Source: an uncultured bacterium (GTDB taxonomy: Bacteria > Actinomycetota > UBA4738 > HRBIN12). Taken from it: a stretch of 5,894 nt of DNA. The notes below the pieces were generated by a model, which was given only the letters and a program-made list of their open reading frames with translations, was not told the DNA's origin and did no database searches. A program made the translations under genes and the position numbers. The stretch lies in contig CALGFI010000040.1 of NCBI GenBank assembly GCA_937881155.1, forward strand, positions 1-5,894, in the 5' to 3' direction. Shown one piece after another: positions 1 through 5,881 of the stretch; within the stretch, counting starts at the first letter, position 1, and the number at the start of each line of letters is the position of its first letter.

Positions 1-365
1 CGCTCGCCGCCGAGCATCTCGATCGCGCGGTTCGCGATGACCTCGTTCGCGTTCATGTTCGTGGACGTGCCGGATCCCGTCTGGAAGACGTCGAGGACGA
101 ACTGGCCGTCGAGCCGCCCCTCGACGACTTCGTCCGCGGCCGCGGCGATCGCCTCGGCCGCTCGAGGCTCGACCAGACCGAGCTCGGCGTTGACGGTCGC
201 GGCGGCCGATTTCACCAGGCCGATGGCCTCGATGAAGCGCCGGGGGAACCGGATTCCGGAGACGGGGAAGTTCTCCAGCGCACGCTGCGTCTGAGCGCCG
301 TAGTACGCGTCGGCGGGAACGCGAACCTCGCCCATCGTGTCCTTCTCCACGCGGAACTCCGTCAC
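1..365 (-). CDS. fumC: Class II fumarate hydratase, N-terminal part (cut by window edge)
   Basis: Fumarase catalyses reversible hydration of fumarate to L-malate in the cytosolic TCA cycle. The first 121 codons are present; the gene continues beyond base 1. Visible family features are the N-terminal EKDTMGEVRVP stretch (residues 7-17), YGAQTQRA (22-29), and the substrate-site segment TGSGTSTNMNANEV (96-109). Within it, S98 and T100 fall at the same numbers as the substrate-contacting S98 and T100 of E. coli FumC. The GTG start at 365-363 is chosen because a strong GGGAGGG Shine-Dalgarno sits 7 bases upstream and the protein then begins at the usual family position. It is the last gene of the leftward series icd-mdh-small gene-fumC, with a 103-base gap before it. 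Aspartate ammonia-lyase belongs to the same superfamily and shares these N-terminal motifs. The FQTGSGT wording and TCA neighbours favour fumarase, but the diagnostic C-terminal half is missing. Confidence 0.9.
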   Translation of the reverse strand, partial: MTEFRVEKDTMGEVRVPADAYYGAQTQRALENFPVSGIRFPRRFIEAIGLVKSAAATVNAELGLVEPRAAEAIAAAADEVVEGRLDGQFVLDVFQTGSGTSTNMNANEVIANRAIEMLGGE

Positions 366-372
366 TCCGTGT

Positions 373-379
373 CCCTCCC
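373..379 (-). promoter_or_regulatory. Shine-Dalgarno of fumC
   Basis: The minus strand reads GGGAGGG here, 7 bases before the GTG codon at 365-363. It is the strongest ribosome-binding sequence in this intergenic stretch and decides the fumC start. Confidence 0.75.
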
Positions 380-436
380 ACAGACCGGGGACCGCACGAT
401 GCTCGCTCCGCTCAGTGCGCTACCCCCGGAGGCCCC

Positions 437-454
437 GAGACCCGACCGGGTCCC
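437..454 (-). other. Hairpin-forming inverted repeat between small gene and fumC
   Basis: On the minus strand GGGACCC and GGGTCTC can pair around a GGTC tetraloop, giving 7 pairs including one G-U. It lies just downstream of the small gene's stop codon. No U-rich tract follows, so it does not fit a standard intrinsic terminator. It might pause transcription, stabilise the upstream mRNA end, or be chance in GC-rich DNA. Confidence 0.3.
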
Positions 455-468
455 TCGCGTGGAACCTG

Positions 469-648
469 TCAACACCCCGGCTCGCCGGGATGTCCGCAGC
501 ACTGCGCCGTCGAGAACGTGGCCCGTACGCGGTTCCGAACCGTGAGGCGGAGCTTCGTGAGGACCGGCGCCTCGTACTCGCGCCAGTTCGTGAAGAAGTT
601 CCGAACGTGCTCGGCGAGCAGCGCGAAGAAGCGGCGCATCGGCGTCAT
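469..648 (-). CDS. Small basic protein with C-terminal CCGHPGEPGC motif, function unknown
   Basis: This reading frame of 59 residues lies between mdh and fumC on the same strand. The N-terminal half alternates hydrophobic and charged residues (MRRFFALLAEHVRNFFTNW, 4-22), consistent with an amphipathic helix. The middle is strongly basic (KLRLTVRNRVR, 32-42). The protein ends exactly with CCGHPGEPGC (50-59), holding all three cysteines and one histidine, which could bind a metal or form a disulfide. There is no classical signal peptide and no long membrane segment. I recall, without being able to check, similar CCGxxGEPGC tails on short hypothetical proteins of Actinobacteria and Chloroflexi. 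The start is uncertain: ATG at 648 is the first possible after the in-frame mdh stop and ATG at 639 is the alternative. Neither has a good Shine-Dalgarno, so coupling to mdh, whose stop is 42 bases upstream, is plausible. The composition and clean ending on the motif argue for a real gene; the function is unknown. Confidence 0.72.
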   Translation of the reverse strand: MTPMRRFFALLAEHVRNFFTNWREYEAPVLTKLRLTVRNRVRATFSTAQCCGHPGEPGC

Positions 649-690
649 CGTACGAGAGCGTCGACCCGTCCGATCAGGGGCGAGCGGCGG

Positions 691-1614
691 TCACAGGTTC
701 GCCAGGTCCGCGCACTTCGCGCGGATACCCTCCGCCGCACGCCGGAGCGCGGCGAGCTCGTCGTCGTTCAGATCGAGCTCCACGATCTCGCGCACGCCCC
801 CACTCGACAGCCGAACCGGGACGCCGACGTAGATCTCGTCGATCCCGTACTGGCCGGTGCACCACGCGCAGACGGGGAGCACGTCGTCGTGTCGGCCCGC
901 CACCGCGTCGACCATGTTCACGACCGACGCCGACGGCGCGTAGTAGGCGCTCCCCTTCTTCAGGAGGCCCACGATCTCCGCCCCGGCGTCGCGCGTGCGG
1001 GCGTAGAGCCGTTCGAGCGTCTCCTCGTCGACCAGCTCGACCAGAGGCTTCCCGTCCACGGTGGCGTGGCGCGGCAGCGGCACCATCGACTCCCCGTGAG
1101 AGCCGAGCGTGATGGCGTCGACGACGAGCGGTGACACGCCGAGCTCCTCCGCGATGAACGCGCGCAGACGTGCCGAGTCGAGGACGCCTGCCATCCCCAT
1201 GACGCGTTCCTTGGGGAACCCGGAGACGTCCGCGGCGAGGTACGTCATCTCGTCGAGCGGGTTCGTCACCACGATGAGGATCGCGTTGGGTGATCCCGGC
1301 ACGACGCGCTCGACCACCTCGCGCACGATTCCGGCGTTCTTGCCCAGGAGGTCCATCCGGCTCATGCCGGGTTGGCGCGGAAACCCGGCCGTGATGACGA
1401 CGACGTCGGAGCCTGCCGTGTCTGCGTAGTCGTTCGTGCCGGTGATGTCGGGTTCGAACCCGACGACCGGGGCCGACTGACGAAGATCGAGCGCGAGCCC
1501 TTGGGGCAGCCCTTCGACGATGTCGATCAGCACGACGTCGCCCAGTCCGCGCTCGAGCAGGCGCATCGCCGTGGTCTGTCCGACGAATCCGCTTCCGACG
1601 ACCGTCACCCGCAT
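691..1614 (-). CDS. mdh: Malate dehydrogenase (NAD-dependent, LDH-like family)
   Basis: The 307-residue cytosolic enzyme oxidises L-malate to oxaloacetate with NAD, regenerating the acceptor for citrate synthase. An N-terminal Rossmann motif GSGFVG (7-12) is followed by Asp31 at the end of the second strand, which favours NAD over NADP. The substrate loop PRQPGMSR (79-86) carries Arg80 and Arg86; an arginine at position 80, where lactate dehydrogenases have glutamine, marks malate specificity. Further landmarks are Asn118 in VTNPLD, Asp146 and Arg149 in GVLDSARL, and the catalytic His173 in GSHGES. Length and wording resemble the tetrameric Chloroflexus-type malate dehydrogenases. An upstream in-frame ATG would add 14 residues, but the ATG at 1614 has GAGGAG at ideal spacing and starts directly on the Rossmann strand, so it is preferred. 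The gene follows icd by 59 bases and is probably co-transcribed with it. Confidence 0.96.
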   Translation of the reverse strand: MRVTVVGSGFVGQTTAMRLLERGLGDVVLIDIVEGLPQGLALDLRQSAPVVGFEPDITGTNDYADTAGSDVVVITAGFPRQPGMSRMDLLGKNAGIVREVVERVVPGSPNAILIVVTNPLDEMTYLAADVSGFPKERVMGMAGVLDSARLRAFIAEELGVSPLVVDAITLGSHGESMVPLPRHATVDGKPLVELVDEETLERLYARTRDAGAEIVGLLKKGSAYYAPSASVVNMVDAVAGRHDDVLPVCAWCTGQYGIDEIYVGVPVRLSSGGVREIVELDLNDDELAALRRAAEGIRAKCADLANL

Positions 1615-1620
1615 CGCACG

Positions 1621-1626
1621 CTCCTC
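1621..1626 (-). promoter_or_regulatory. Shine-Dalgarno of mdh
   Basis: The minus strand reads GAGGAG, 6 bases before the ATG at 1614-1612. This selects the internal start over an in-frame ATG 42 bases upstream that would give a 14-residue extension with no family counterpart. Confidence 0.8.
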
Positions 1627-1673
1627 GTTGGACGAAGGCGCTGGAATCGTACCCATCGCGCGCCGCCGAGCCG

Positions 1674-2756
1674 CTACGAGCGGAGACGCTCGACGACCGC
1701 GTCGGCCACCTGAGAGGTTCCGGCCGCATCAGGGTCGTCGCGGGCCGCCTTCAGGTCGTAGGTGACCGTCCGCCCCTCCGCGATCACCGCCGCCACAGCG
1801 GCTTCGAGTCGATCGCCCGGGTCGACCTCGCCGAGGTGGCGCAGCATCATCGCGCCGCAGAGCATCAAGGCCATCGGGTTGGCGCGGTTCGTTCCCCGGT
1901 ACTTCAGGGCGCTCCCGTGCGTCGCCTCGAACACCGCGCACCCGTCGCCGAGGTTTGCGCCGGGCGCGACCCCGAGGCCGCCGACGAGACCGGCGCAGAG
2001 GTCCGACAGGATGTCCCCGTACAGGTTCGGCAGCACGAGGACGTCGTAGTCCTCCGGACGCTGGACGAGCTGCATCGTGAGGTTGTCGATGATCCGGTCG
2101 TCGAACGACACGTCGGCGTACTCCGATGCGACTCGACGCGCCGTCTCCAGGAACAGGCCGTCCGAGAACTTCATGATGTTCGCCTTGTGTCCGGCGGTGA
2201 CCCTGCGCCGACCGTTCGCCCGGGCGTACTCGAACGCGAAGCGCACGATCCGCTCGCTCGCGCCCTCGCTCACCGACTTGATCGACAGGCCGGCGTCCTC
2301 GCGGATGTGCTGACCCGTCGAGCGTTCGATGAACGAGATGATCTCGGCGGTCGTCGGCTCGTCGTGCTCGAACTCGATCCCCGTATAGCTGTTCTCGGTG
2401 TTCTCGCGTACGACGACGATGTCGACGTTCTCGTAGCGAGACCGAACGCCCGGGTACAGGCGGCACGGCCGGAGGCACGCGTAGAGGTCGAGCTCGACGC
2501 GCAGGGCGACGTTCGCACTCCGTTGGTCACCCCTGATCGCGGTGGTGAGCGGTCCCTTCAGCGCGACGCGGTTCGAACGGATCGACTCGAGCACGCGGAG
2601 CGGGAGCGCGGTTCCCTCGCGATCGACAACGCCCTGGCCCGCCTCTTGGACATCCCAGTCGATGTCGACGCCGGTCGCCTCGACGGCGCGTCGCGCGGCG
2701 TCCATCAGCTCCGGCCCGGCGCCGTCACCGGGTATGAGCGTCACGCGATGGGACAC
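1674..2756 (-). CDS. icd: Isocitrate dehydrogenase (isocitrate/isopropylmalate dehydrogenase family)
   Basis: The 360-residue enzyme oxidatively decarboxylates isocitrate to 2-oxoglutarate using a divalent metal. Seen in order: IPGDGAGPE (8-16), KGPL (67-70), the substrate loop RSANVALR (79-86) with Ser80 and Asn82, the arginines of LRPCR (95-99), VRENTENSYTG (116-126) with Arg117 and Tyr124, HKANIMKFSDG (190-200) with catalytic Lys191, metal ligands Asp224, Asp248 and Asp252 (NLYGDILSD), and HGSALKYRG (280-288). The short length and overall wording resemble NAD-type bacterial and mitochondrial enzymes. However, Lys285-Tyr286 and Tyr333 match the 2'-phosphate-binding positions of NADP-dependent E. 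coli Icd, so the coenzyme is left open. Isopropylmalate dehydrogenase is less likely given the RSANVALR loop and the TCA neighbours. The GTG start at 2756 has a strong GGAGGAG. It is the first gene of the leftward TCA series and is divergent from gltA. Confidence 0.92.
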   Translation of the reverse strand: MSHRVTLIPGDGAGPELMDAARRAVEATGVDIDWDVQEAGQGVVDREGTALPLRVLESIRSNRVALKGPLTTAIRGDQRSANVALRVELDLYACLRPCRLYPGVRSRYENVDIVVVRENTENSYTGIEFEHDEPTTAEIISFIERSTGQHIREDAGLSIKSVSEGASERIVRFAFEYARANGRRRVTAGHKANIMKFSDGLFLETARRVASEYADVSFDDRIIDNLTMQLVQRPEDYDVLVLPNLYGDILSDLCAGLVGGLGVAPGANLGDGCAVFEATHGSALKYRGTNRANPMALMLCGAMMLRHLGEVDPGDRLEAAVAAVIAEGRTVTYDLKAARDDPDAAGTSQVADAVVERLRS

Positions 2757-2760
2757 ACGT

Positions 2761-2767
2761 CTCCTCC
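2761..2767 (-). promoter_or_regulatory. Shine-Dalgarno of icd
   Basis: The minus strand reads GGAGGAG, with its GGAGG core 6 bases from the GTG at 2756-2754. It supports this GTG rather than the overlapping, out-of-frame GTG at 2758-2756. Confidence 0.75.
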
Positions 2768-2790
2768 GCCTCGCGAACCGTGGCGCGCGG

Positions 2791-2796
2791 TAGTCT
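2791..2796 (+). promoter_or_regulatory. Candidate -10 element for gltA
   Basis: TAGTCT fits the actinobacterial TAnnnT -10 pattern and would start transcription near 2803, leaving a leader of about 36 bases before the gltA GTG. There is no convincing -35 hexamer at the usual distance. It is inferred from position and pattern only. Confidence 0.45.
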
Positions 2797-2800
2797 CGTC

Positions 2801-2806
2801 AGGATA
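2801..2806 (-). promoter_or_regulatory. Candidate -10 element for icd-mdh operon
   Basis: The minus strand reads TATCCT, again TAnnnT, which would start leftward transcription near 2794 and give a leader of about 38 bases containing the icd Shine-Dalgarno. No clear -35 is visible. It lies only 4 bases from the opposite-strand gltA -10 candidate, so the two promoters would overlap. Confidence 0.45.
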
Positions 2807-2809
2807 GGA

Positions 2810-2821
2810 CCGGTTCACCGG
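2810..2821. promoter_or_regulatory. Short inverted repeat, possible operator in gltA/icd control region
   Basis: CCGGT and ACCGG form a perfect 5-base inverted repeat around a 2-base spacer. It lies in the predicted gltA leader and immediately upstream of the icd -10 candidate, a position where a bound regulator could affect both directions. Short GC-rich palindromes also arise by chance here, and no regulator family is recognised. Confidence 0.25.
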
Positions 2822-2829
2822 CCGAGATC

Positions 2830-2833
2830 GGAG
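2830..2833 (+). promoter_or_regulatory. Shine-Dalgarno of gltA
   Basis: GGAG lies 5 bases before the GTG at 2839. It supports this start over the in-frame GTG at codon 17, which has no purine-rich sequence at a suitable distance. Confidence 0.6.
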
Positions 2834-2838
2834 CACCC

Positions 2839-4014
2839 GTGAGCGAGACGGGGCACGGGGGAAGCACGGCGAGCGAAACGAACGCCGTGCGAACCCCTCA
2901 GGAAAAGGGCCTGCGCGAGGTCGTCGCCGCCCAAACACGGCTGTCGGACATCGACGGCGAGAACGGGCGGCTGTGGTACGCGGGGTATCCGATCGAGGAC
3001 CTCGCGGCCAACACGACGTATGAGGAGGTCGTCCACCTTCTTCATCGCCTCCGGCTCCCGACCCGGGCGGAGCTCGATTCGTTCGTGGAGTTCATGATCG
3101 AGCAGCGCGAGGCGGACAAGTTCATCTCGGACGTCATGCCGACGCTCGCTCAACAGACGTCGCCGATGTCGATGCTCCGAACGAGCGTCTCCGCGGCGTC
3201 GGCGTACGACCCCGACGGGTGGGACAGCTCACCTGAGGCAAACGAGCGGAAGGCCCTCCGCCTGGTCGCGCGAACGCCGACGTTCCTCGCGCAGTACCAC
3301 CGGCTCCGAACGGGACAAGAGATGGTCGATCCGCACGCGAAGCTGGCTCACGCGGCCAACTTCCTGTACATGCTCACTGGCGTCGAGCCGTCGCAGGAGG
3401 ACGCCGACGTGCTCGACACGACGTTCACGTTGTACGCCGACCACACGATGAACGCCTCGACGTTCACTGCACGCATCATCGCGTCGACGCTCGCCGACAT
3501 GCACTCGGCGATCACGGGCGCGATCGCGGCGCTGAAGGGCCCCCTGCACGGCGGCGCGAACGAAGAGGCGATGAAGATGCTCGAGGAGATCGGATCGCCC
3601 GATCGAGCCGAGGCACACGTGAAGGATCGCCTCGCGCGCAAGGAGAAGATCATGGGGTTCGGTCACGCGGTGTACCGGACGATGGACCCTCGAGCCCGCA
3701 TCCTGAAGCGCCTGTCGAAGGAGACCGGCGAGCGCCACGGCGACCTGCGGTGGTACGAGATCTCCGAGGAGGTCGAACGCGCGGCGCTCCATGAGAAGGG
3801 CCTGAACCCGAACGTCGACTTCTACGCGGCCAGCGTGTACCACGTGCTCGGCATCCCCACGGACCTGATGACGCCGATCTTCGCGGTGGCGCGCATGGCC
3901 GGGTGGACGGCGCACGTCCGCGAGCAGTATGCCGACAACCGGATCATCAGGCCGTCGTCCGAGTACATCGGTCCACGCGACCAGGTCTGGGTACCGATCG
4001 AAGAACGAGGATGA
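2839..4014 (+). CDS. gltA: Citrate synthase (short dimeric type)
   Basis: The enzyme condenses oxaloacetate with acetyl-CoA to citrate, the entry step of the TCA cycle. At 391 residues it is of the short type shared by Gram-positive and archaeal citrate synthases and 2-methylcitrate synthases. The three catalytic residues are recognisable: His202 in ADHTMNAS (200-207), His237 in GPLHGGANEEAM (234-245) and Asp327 in NVDFYAAS (325-332). GFGHAVYR (273-280) supplies another oxaloacetate-binding histidine and arginine. The N-terminal RLSDIDGENGRLWYAGY segment (34-50) is typical. The first 20 or so residues form a Ser/Thr/Gly-rich extension beyond the conserved core; the start at 2839 is kept because of its GGAG. 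Sequence alone does not exclude activity on propionyl-CoA, but there are no methylcitrate-pathway neighbours (prpB, prpD), and icd, mdh and fumC lie alongside. It is transcribed alone, divergent from icd and convergent with metF. Confidence 0.95.
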   Translation: MSETGHGGSTASETNAVRTPQEKGLREVVAAQTRLSDIDGENGRLWYAGYPIEDLAANTTYEEVVHLLHRLRLPTRAELDSFVEFMIEQREADKFISDVMPTLAQQTSPMSMLRTSVSAASAYDPDGWDSSPEANERKALRLVARTPTFLAQYHRLRTGQEMVDPHAKLAHAANFLYMLTGVEPSQEDADVLDTTFTLYADHTMNASTFTARIIASTLADMHSAITGAIAALKGPLHGGANEEAMKMLEEIGSPDRAEAHVKDRLARKEKIMGFGHAVYRTMDPRARILKRLSKETGERHGDLRWYEISEEVERAALHEKGLNPNVDFYAASVYHVLGIPTDLMTPIFAVARMAGWTAHVREQYADNRIIRPSSEYIGPRDQVWVPIEERG

Positions 4015-4050
4015 TGATCGCGCAGACCGACGAGGGCGCGTAGGCCGTCC

Positions 4051-5010
4051 TCATCTGCTCGACGGGCCGTCGTCGATCGCACGGTCGCCGGGCGACGGGC
4101 GCGGCAACAGGTCCGCCCGTTCGATGACGCGCCGCACGGCGTGCTCGTGTCCGAGGCCGATCACGTGGACCCCGGCGATGTCCGGCACCTCTCGCAGTCG
4201 CAGGACCAGCTCCACGCACTGCGCCGTTCCGACCGCCTCCGCTTCCGCTTCCGTCGCACCGTCGAGCGCCGCGAGCAGGGGCTGCGGGACCGAGACGCCG
4301 GGGAGATGGTCGTTCAAGAAATGCACCTGCTTGGCGCTCCGGATCGGCGCCACGCCGACGAGCACGGCCGCGCGTTGGGGGATCCCACGAGTGCGGACGA
4401 CGTCCAGCCACGCCAGCAGCGCCTCGAGGTCGTACGTGATCTGCGTGACGACGAAGGCTCCGCCCGCGTCGAGCTTCGCTTCCAGCCGAGCGGGGTCATA
4501 GTTCGGAGCAAGCGGACTATCCGCCACGCCGACGAAGTAGCGCGGGGGCTCGTCGATCTCGTGGCCCGACTGGAGACGCCCTCGCGTGCGGAGCGCCGTT
4601 CCGAGCCGGATGAGCTCCGTCACGTCGAGATCGTCCGCTGCCCTCGCGTCCGGATGATCGCCGACGGACAACGGGTCCCCGGTGAGGCAGAGCAGATTGC
4701 GCGCGCCGAGTGCCCACGCGCCGAGAAGATCGGCGGTGAGCGCGAGCCGGTTCCGGTCGCGAACGGTCAGCTGCACGGTGGGCTCCAGTCCCGCTCGCGC
4801 CGTCGCCGCCACGCCGGCAAGTGGCGACATGTGCGCGCTCGCCGCGGGGTTGTCCGTGACGTTGACCGCGTCGGCGTACCCGACGAGTCCGCGCGCCTGC
4901 TCGGTCAGTGGCGAGAGATCGCCAGATCGCGGGGGCACGACTTCAGACGTGACGGCGAACCGGCCGGAACGAACGATCGCCTCGAGCCTGCTCGAGGAGC
5001 GCCGCGTCAA
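4051..5010 (-). CDS. metF: Methylenetetrahydrofolate reductase
   Basis: This flavoenzyme reduces 5,10-methylene-tetrahydrofolate to 5-methyl-tetrahydrofolate, the methyl donor for methionine synthesis. The 319-residue chain keeps a single TIM-barrel domain with no C-terminal regulatory domain. Key family residues are visible: Glu23 in TSEVVPPRSGD (21-31), equivalent to the catalytic Glu28 of E. coli MetF; Asp112 in LCLTGDPLSVGDHPDA (107-122), equivalent to Asp120; and Gln190 in FVVTQITYD (186-194), equivalent to Gln183. VNVTDNP (49-55) and QLTVRDRNR (80-88) are typical of the actinobacterial and acetogen-like branch. The first codon is TTG at 5010, overlapping the folD TGA as TTGA; no better in-frame start exists before the conserved core, so translational coupling to folD is likely. 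The C-terminus carries a 17-residue Pro/Asp/Ser-rich tail. The electron donor cannot be read from the sequence. Confidence 0.93.
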   Translation of the reverse strand: MTRRSSSRLEAIVRSGRFAVTSEVVPPRSGDLSPLTEQARGLVGYADAVNVTDNPAASAHMSPLAGVAATARAGLEPTVQLTVRDRNRLALTADLLGAWALGARNLLCLTGDPLSVGDHPDARAADDLDVTELIRLGTALRTRGRLQSGHEIDEPPRYFVGVADSPLAPNYDPARLEAKLDAGGAFVVTQITYDLEALLAWLDVVRTRGIPQRAAVLVGVAPIRSAKQVHFLNDHLPGVSVPQPLLAALDGATEAEAEAVGTAQCVELVLRLREVPDIAGVHVIGLGHEHAVRRVIERADLLPRPSPGDRAIDDGPSSR

Positions 5011-5873
5011 CGGACGCCGATCGCGGCCTCGGCGGCGGCCACGGTGTTCAACAAGAGCATCGCCGTCGTCATGGGACCCACGCCACCGGGAACGGGCGAG
5101 ATCGCGCCGGCGACCTCCTTCACCTCATCGAACTTCACGTCGCCGACCAGTCCCGACTCGGTGCGATGCACGCCGACGTCGATCACCACGGCTCCCGGCT
5201 TCACCATGTCCGCGGTGATGAGCTGAGGAGTCCCGGCGGCCGCGACGAGGATGTCTGCGCGGCGCGTCTGCGAGGCGAGGTCGCGCGTCCTCACGTGGCA
5301 GATCGTGACCGTCGCGTTCCCGCGGATGGAGTCCTGCGCGAGCATGATCGACAGCGGGGCGCCGACCAGTTCGCCGTAGCCGACGACGACGACCTCGGCG
5401 CCCTCGAGCTCGACGCCGCTGCGCAGGAGGAGCTCGACGATCCCGTACGGCGTCGCCGGCGGGAACGAGGGGTCGCCCCGAACCATGAGACCGACGTTCA
5501 GCGGGTGCAATCCATCAACGTCCTTGGCCGGGTCGATGGTCGTCTGGACGGCCAGCTCACTGATGTGCCGCGGCACCGGCAGCTGAACGATGATGCCGTG
5601 GATCTCGGGATCGCGGTTCAGCCGGCGGATCGTGGCGAGGAGCTCGCCCTGTGTGACGAACGCAGGCAGGTCCACCTGCTCGGATCGGATGCCGACGTCC
5701 GCGCTCGCCTTGTGCTTCGAGCCGAGGTAGATGCGCGACCCCTCGTCGTCGCCGACGAGAACCGCCGCGAGTCCCGGTTGGACGCCTCGGTCGACAACCG
5801 CCATCACCCGCTCGGCGATCTCGGTTCGGATCTGCGCGGCGATGGCTCGTCCGTCGAGGATGCGCGCGGTCAC
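5007..5873 (-). CDS. folD: Bifunctional methylenetetrahydrofolate dehydrogenase / methenyltetrahydrofolate cyclohydrolase
   Basis: FolD interconverts 5,10-methylene-, 5,10-methenyl- and 10-formyl-tetrahydrofolate in the cytosol, feeding purine and formyl-Met-tRNA synthesis. The 288-residue length is normal. Visible motifs are YLGSKHK (49-55) with Tyr49 and catalytic Lys53, HGIIVQLPVP (92-101) with Gln97, KDVDGLHP (117-124) with Asp120, PATPYGIVELL (139-149), and PGGVGPMTT (262-270). The nucleotide-binding loop is unusual. The common GRSxxVGxP reads GYGELVGAP (165-173), CHSRT reads CHVRT (192-196), and about three extra residues lie between them (AQDSIRGNATV, 179-189). These changes remove residues that hold the NADP 2'-phosphate in human MTHFD1, so an NAD-preferring enzyme is possible. 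The GTG start at 5873 lacks a well-spaced Shine-Dalgarno but has a -10-like TAGGAT just upstream, suggesting a leaderless transcript. The stop codon overlaps the metF start. Confidence 0.95.
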   Translation of the reverse strand: MTARILDGRAIAAQIRTEIAERVMAVVDRGVQPGLAAVLVGDDEGSRIYLGSKHKASADVGIRSEQVDLPAFVTQGELLATIRRLNRDPEIHGIIVQLPVPRHISELAVQTTIDPAKDVDGLHPLNVGLMVRGDPSFPPATPYGIVELLLRSGVELEGAEVVVVGYGELVGAPLSIMLAQDSIRGNATVTICHVRTRDLASQTRRADILVAAAGTPQLITADMVKPGAVVIDVGVHRTESGLVGDVKFDEVKEVAGAISPVPGGVGPMTTAMLLLNTVAAAEAAIGVR

Positions 5874-5881
5874 GGGCGGAC

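Noticed and set aside
467..472. Minus-strand TTGACA matching a perfect -35 hexamer upstream of fumC
   Set aside because: It overlaps the small gene's stop codon, and no -10-like hexamer lies 16-19 bases downstream. It is probably coincidental, so no separate fumC promoter is called.
337..1134. Long plus-strand frame of 265 codons antisense to mdh and the small gene
   Set aside because: Its translation is Arg/Pro/His-rich with no recognisable motif, and it overlaps the well-supported malate dehydrogenase. It is typical of shadow frames in GC-rich DNA.
1615..1656. Upstream in-frame ATG giving malate dehydrogenase a 14-residue extension
   Set aside because: The extension has no family counterpart, and the internal ATG at 1614 has a well-spaced GAGGAG and starts on the Rossmann strand.
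1836..2807. Plus-strand frame of 323 codons antisense to icd
   Set aside because: It is low-complexity Arg/Val/Asp-rich sequence without a domain, fully opposite a conserved enzyme and running through the divergent promoter region.
4019..4040. CGCGC/GCGCG inverted repeat in the convergent gltA-metF gap, a possible bidirectional terminator
   Set aside because: The arms are only five bases around a 12-base loop and there is no T tract on either side. Such pairs are expected by chance at this GC content.
4141..5226. Plus-strand frame of 361 codons antisense to metF and the end of folD
   Set aside because: It spans the metF/folD junction on the wrong strand, has shadow-like composition, and shows no motif.
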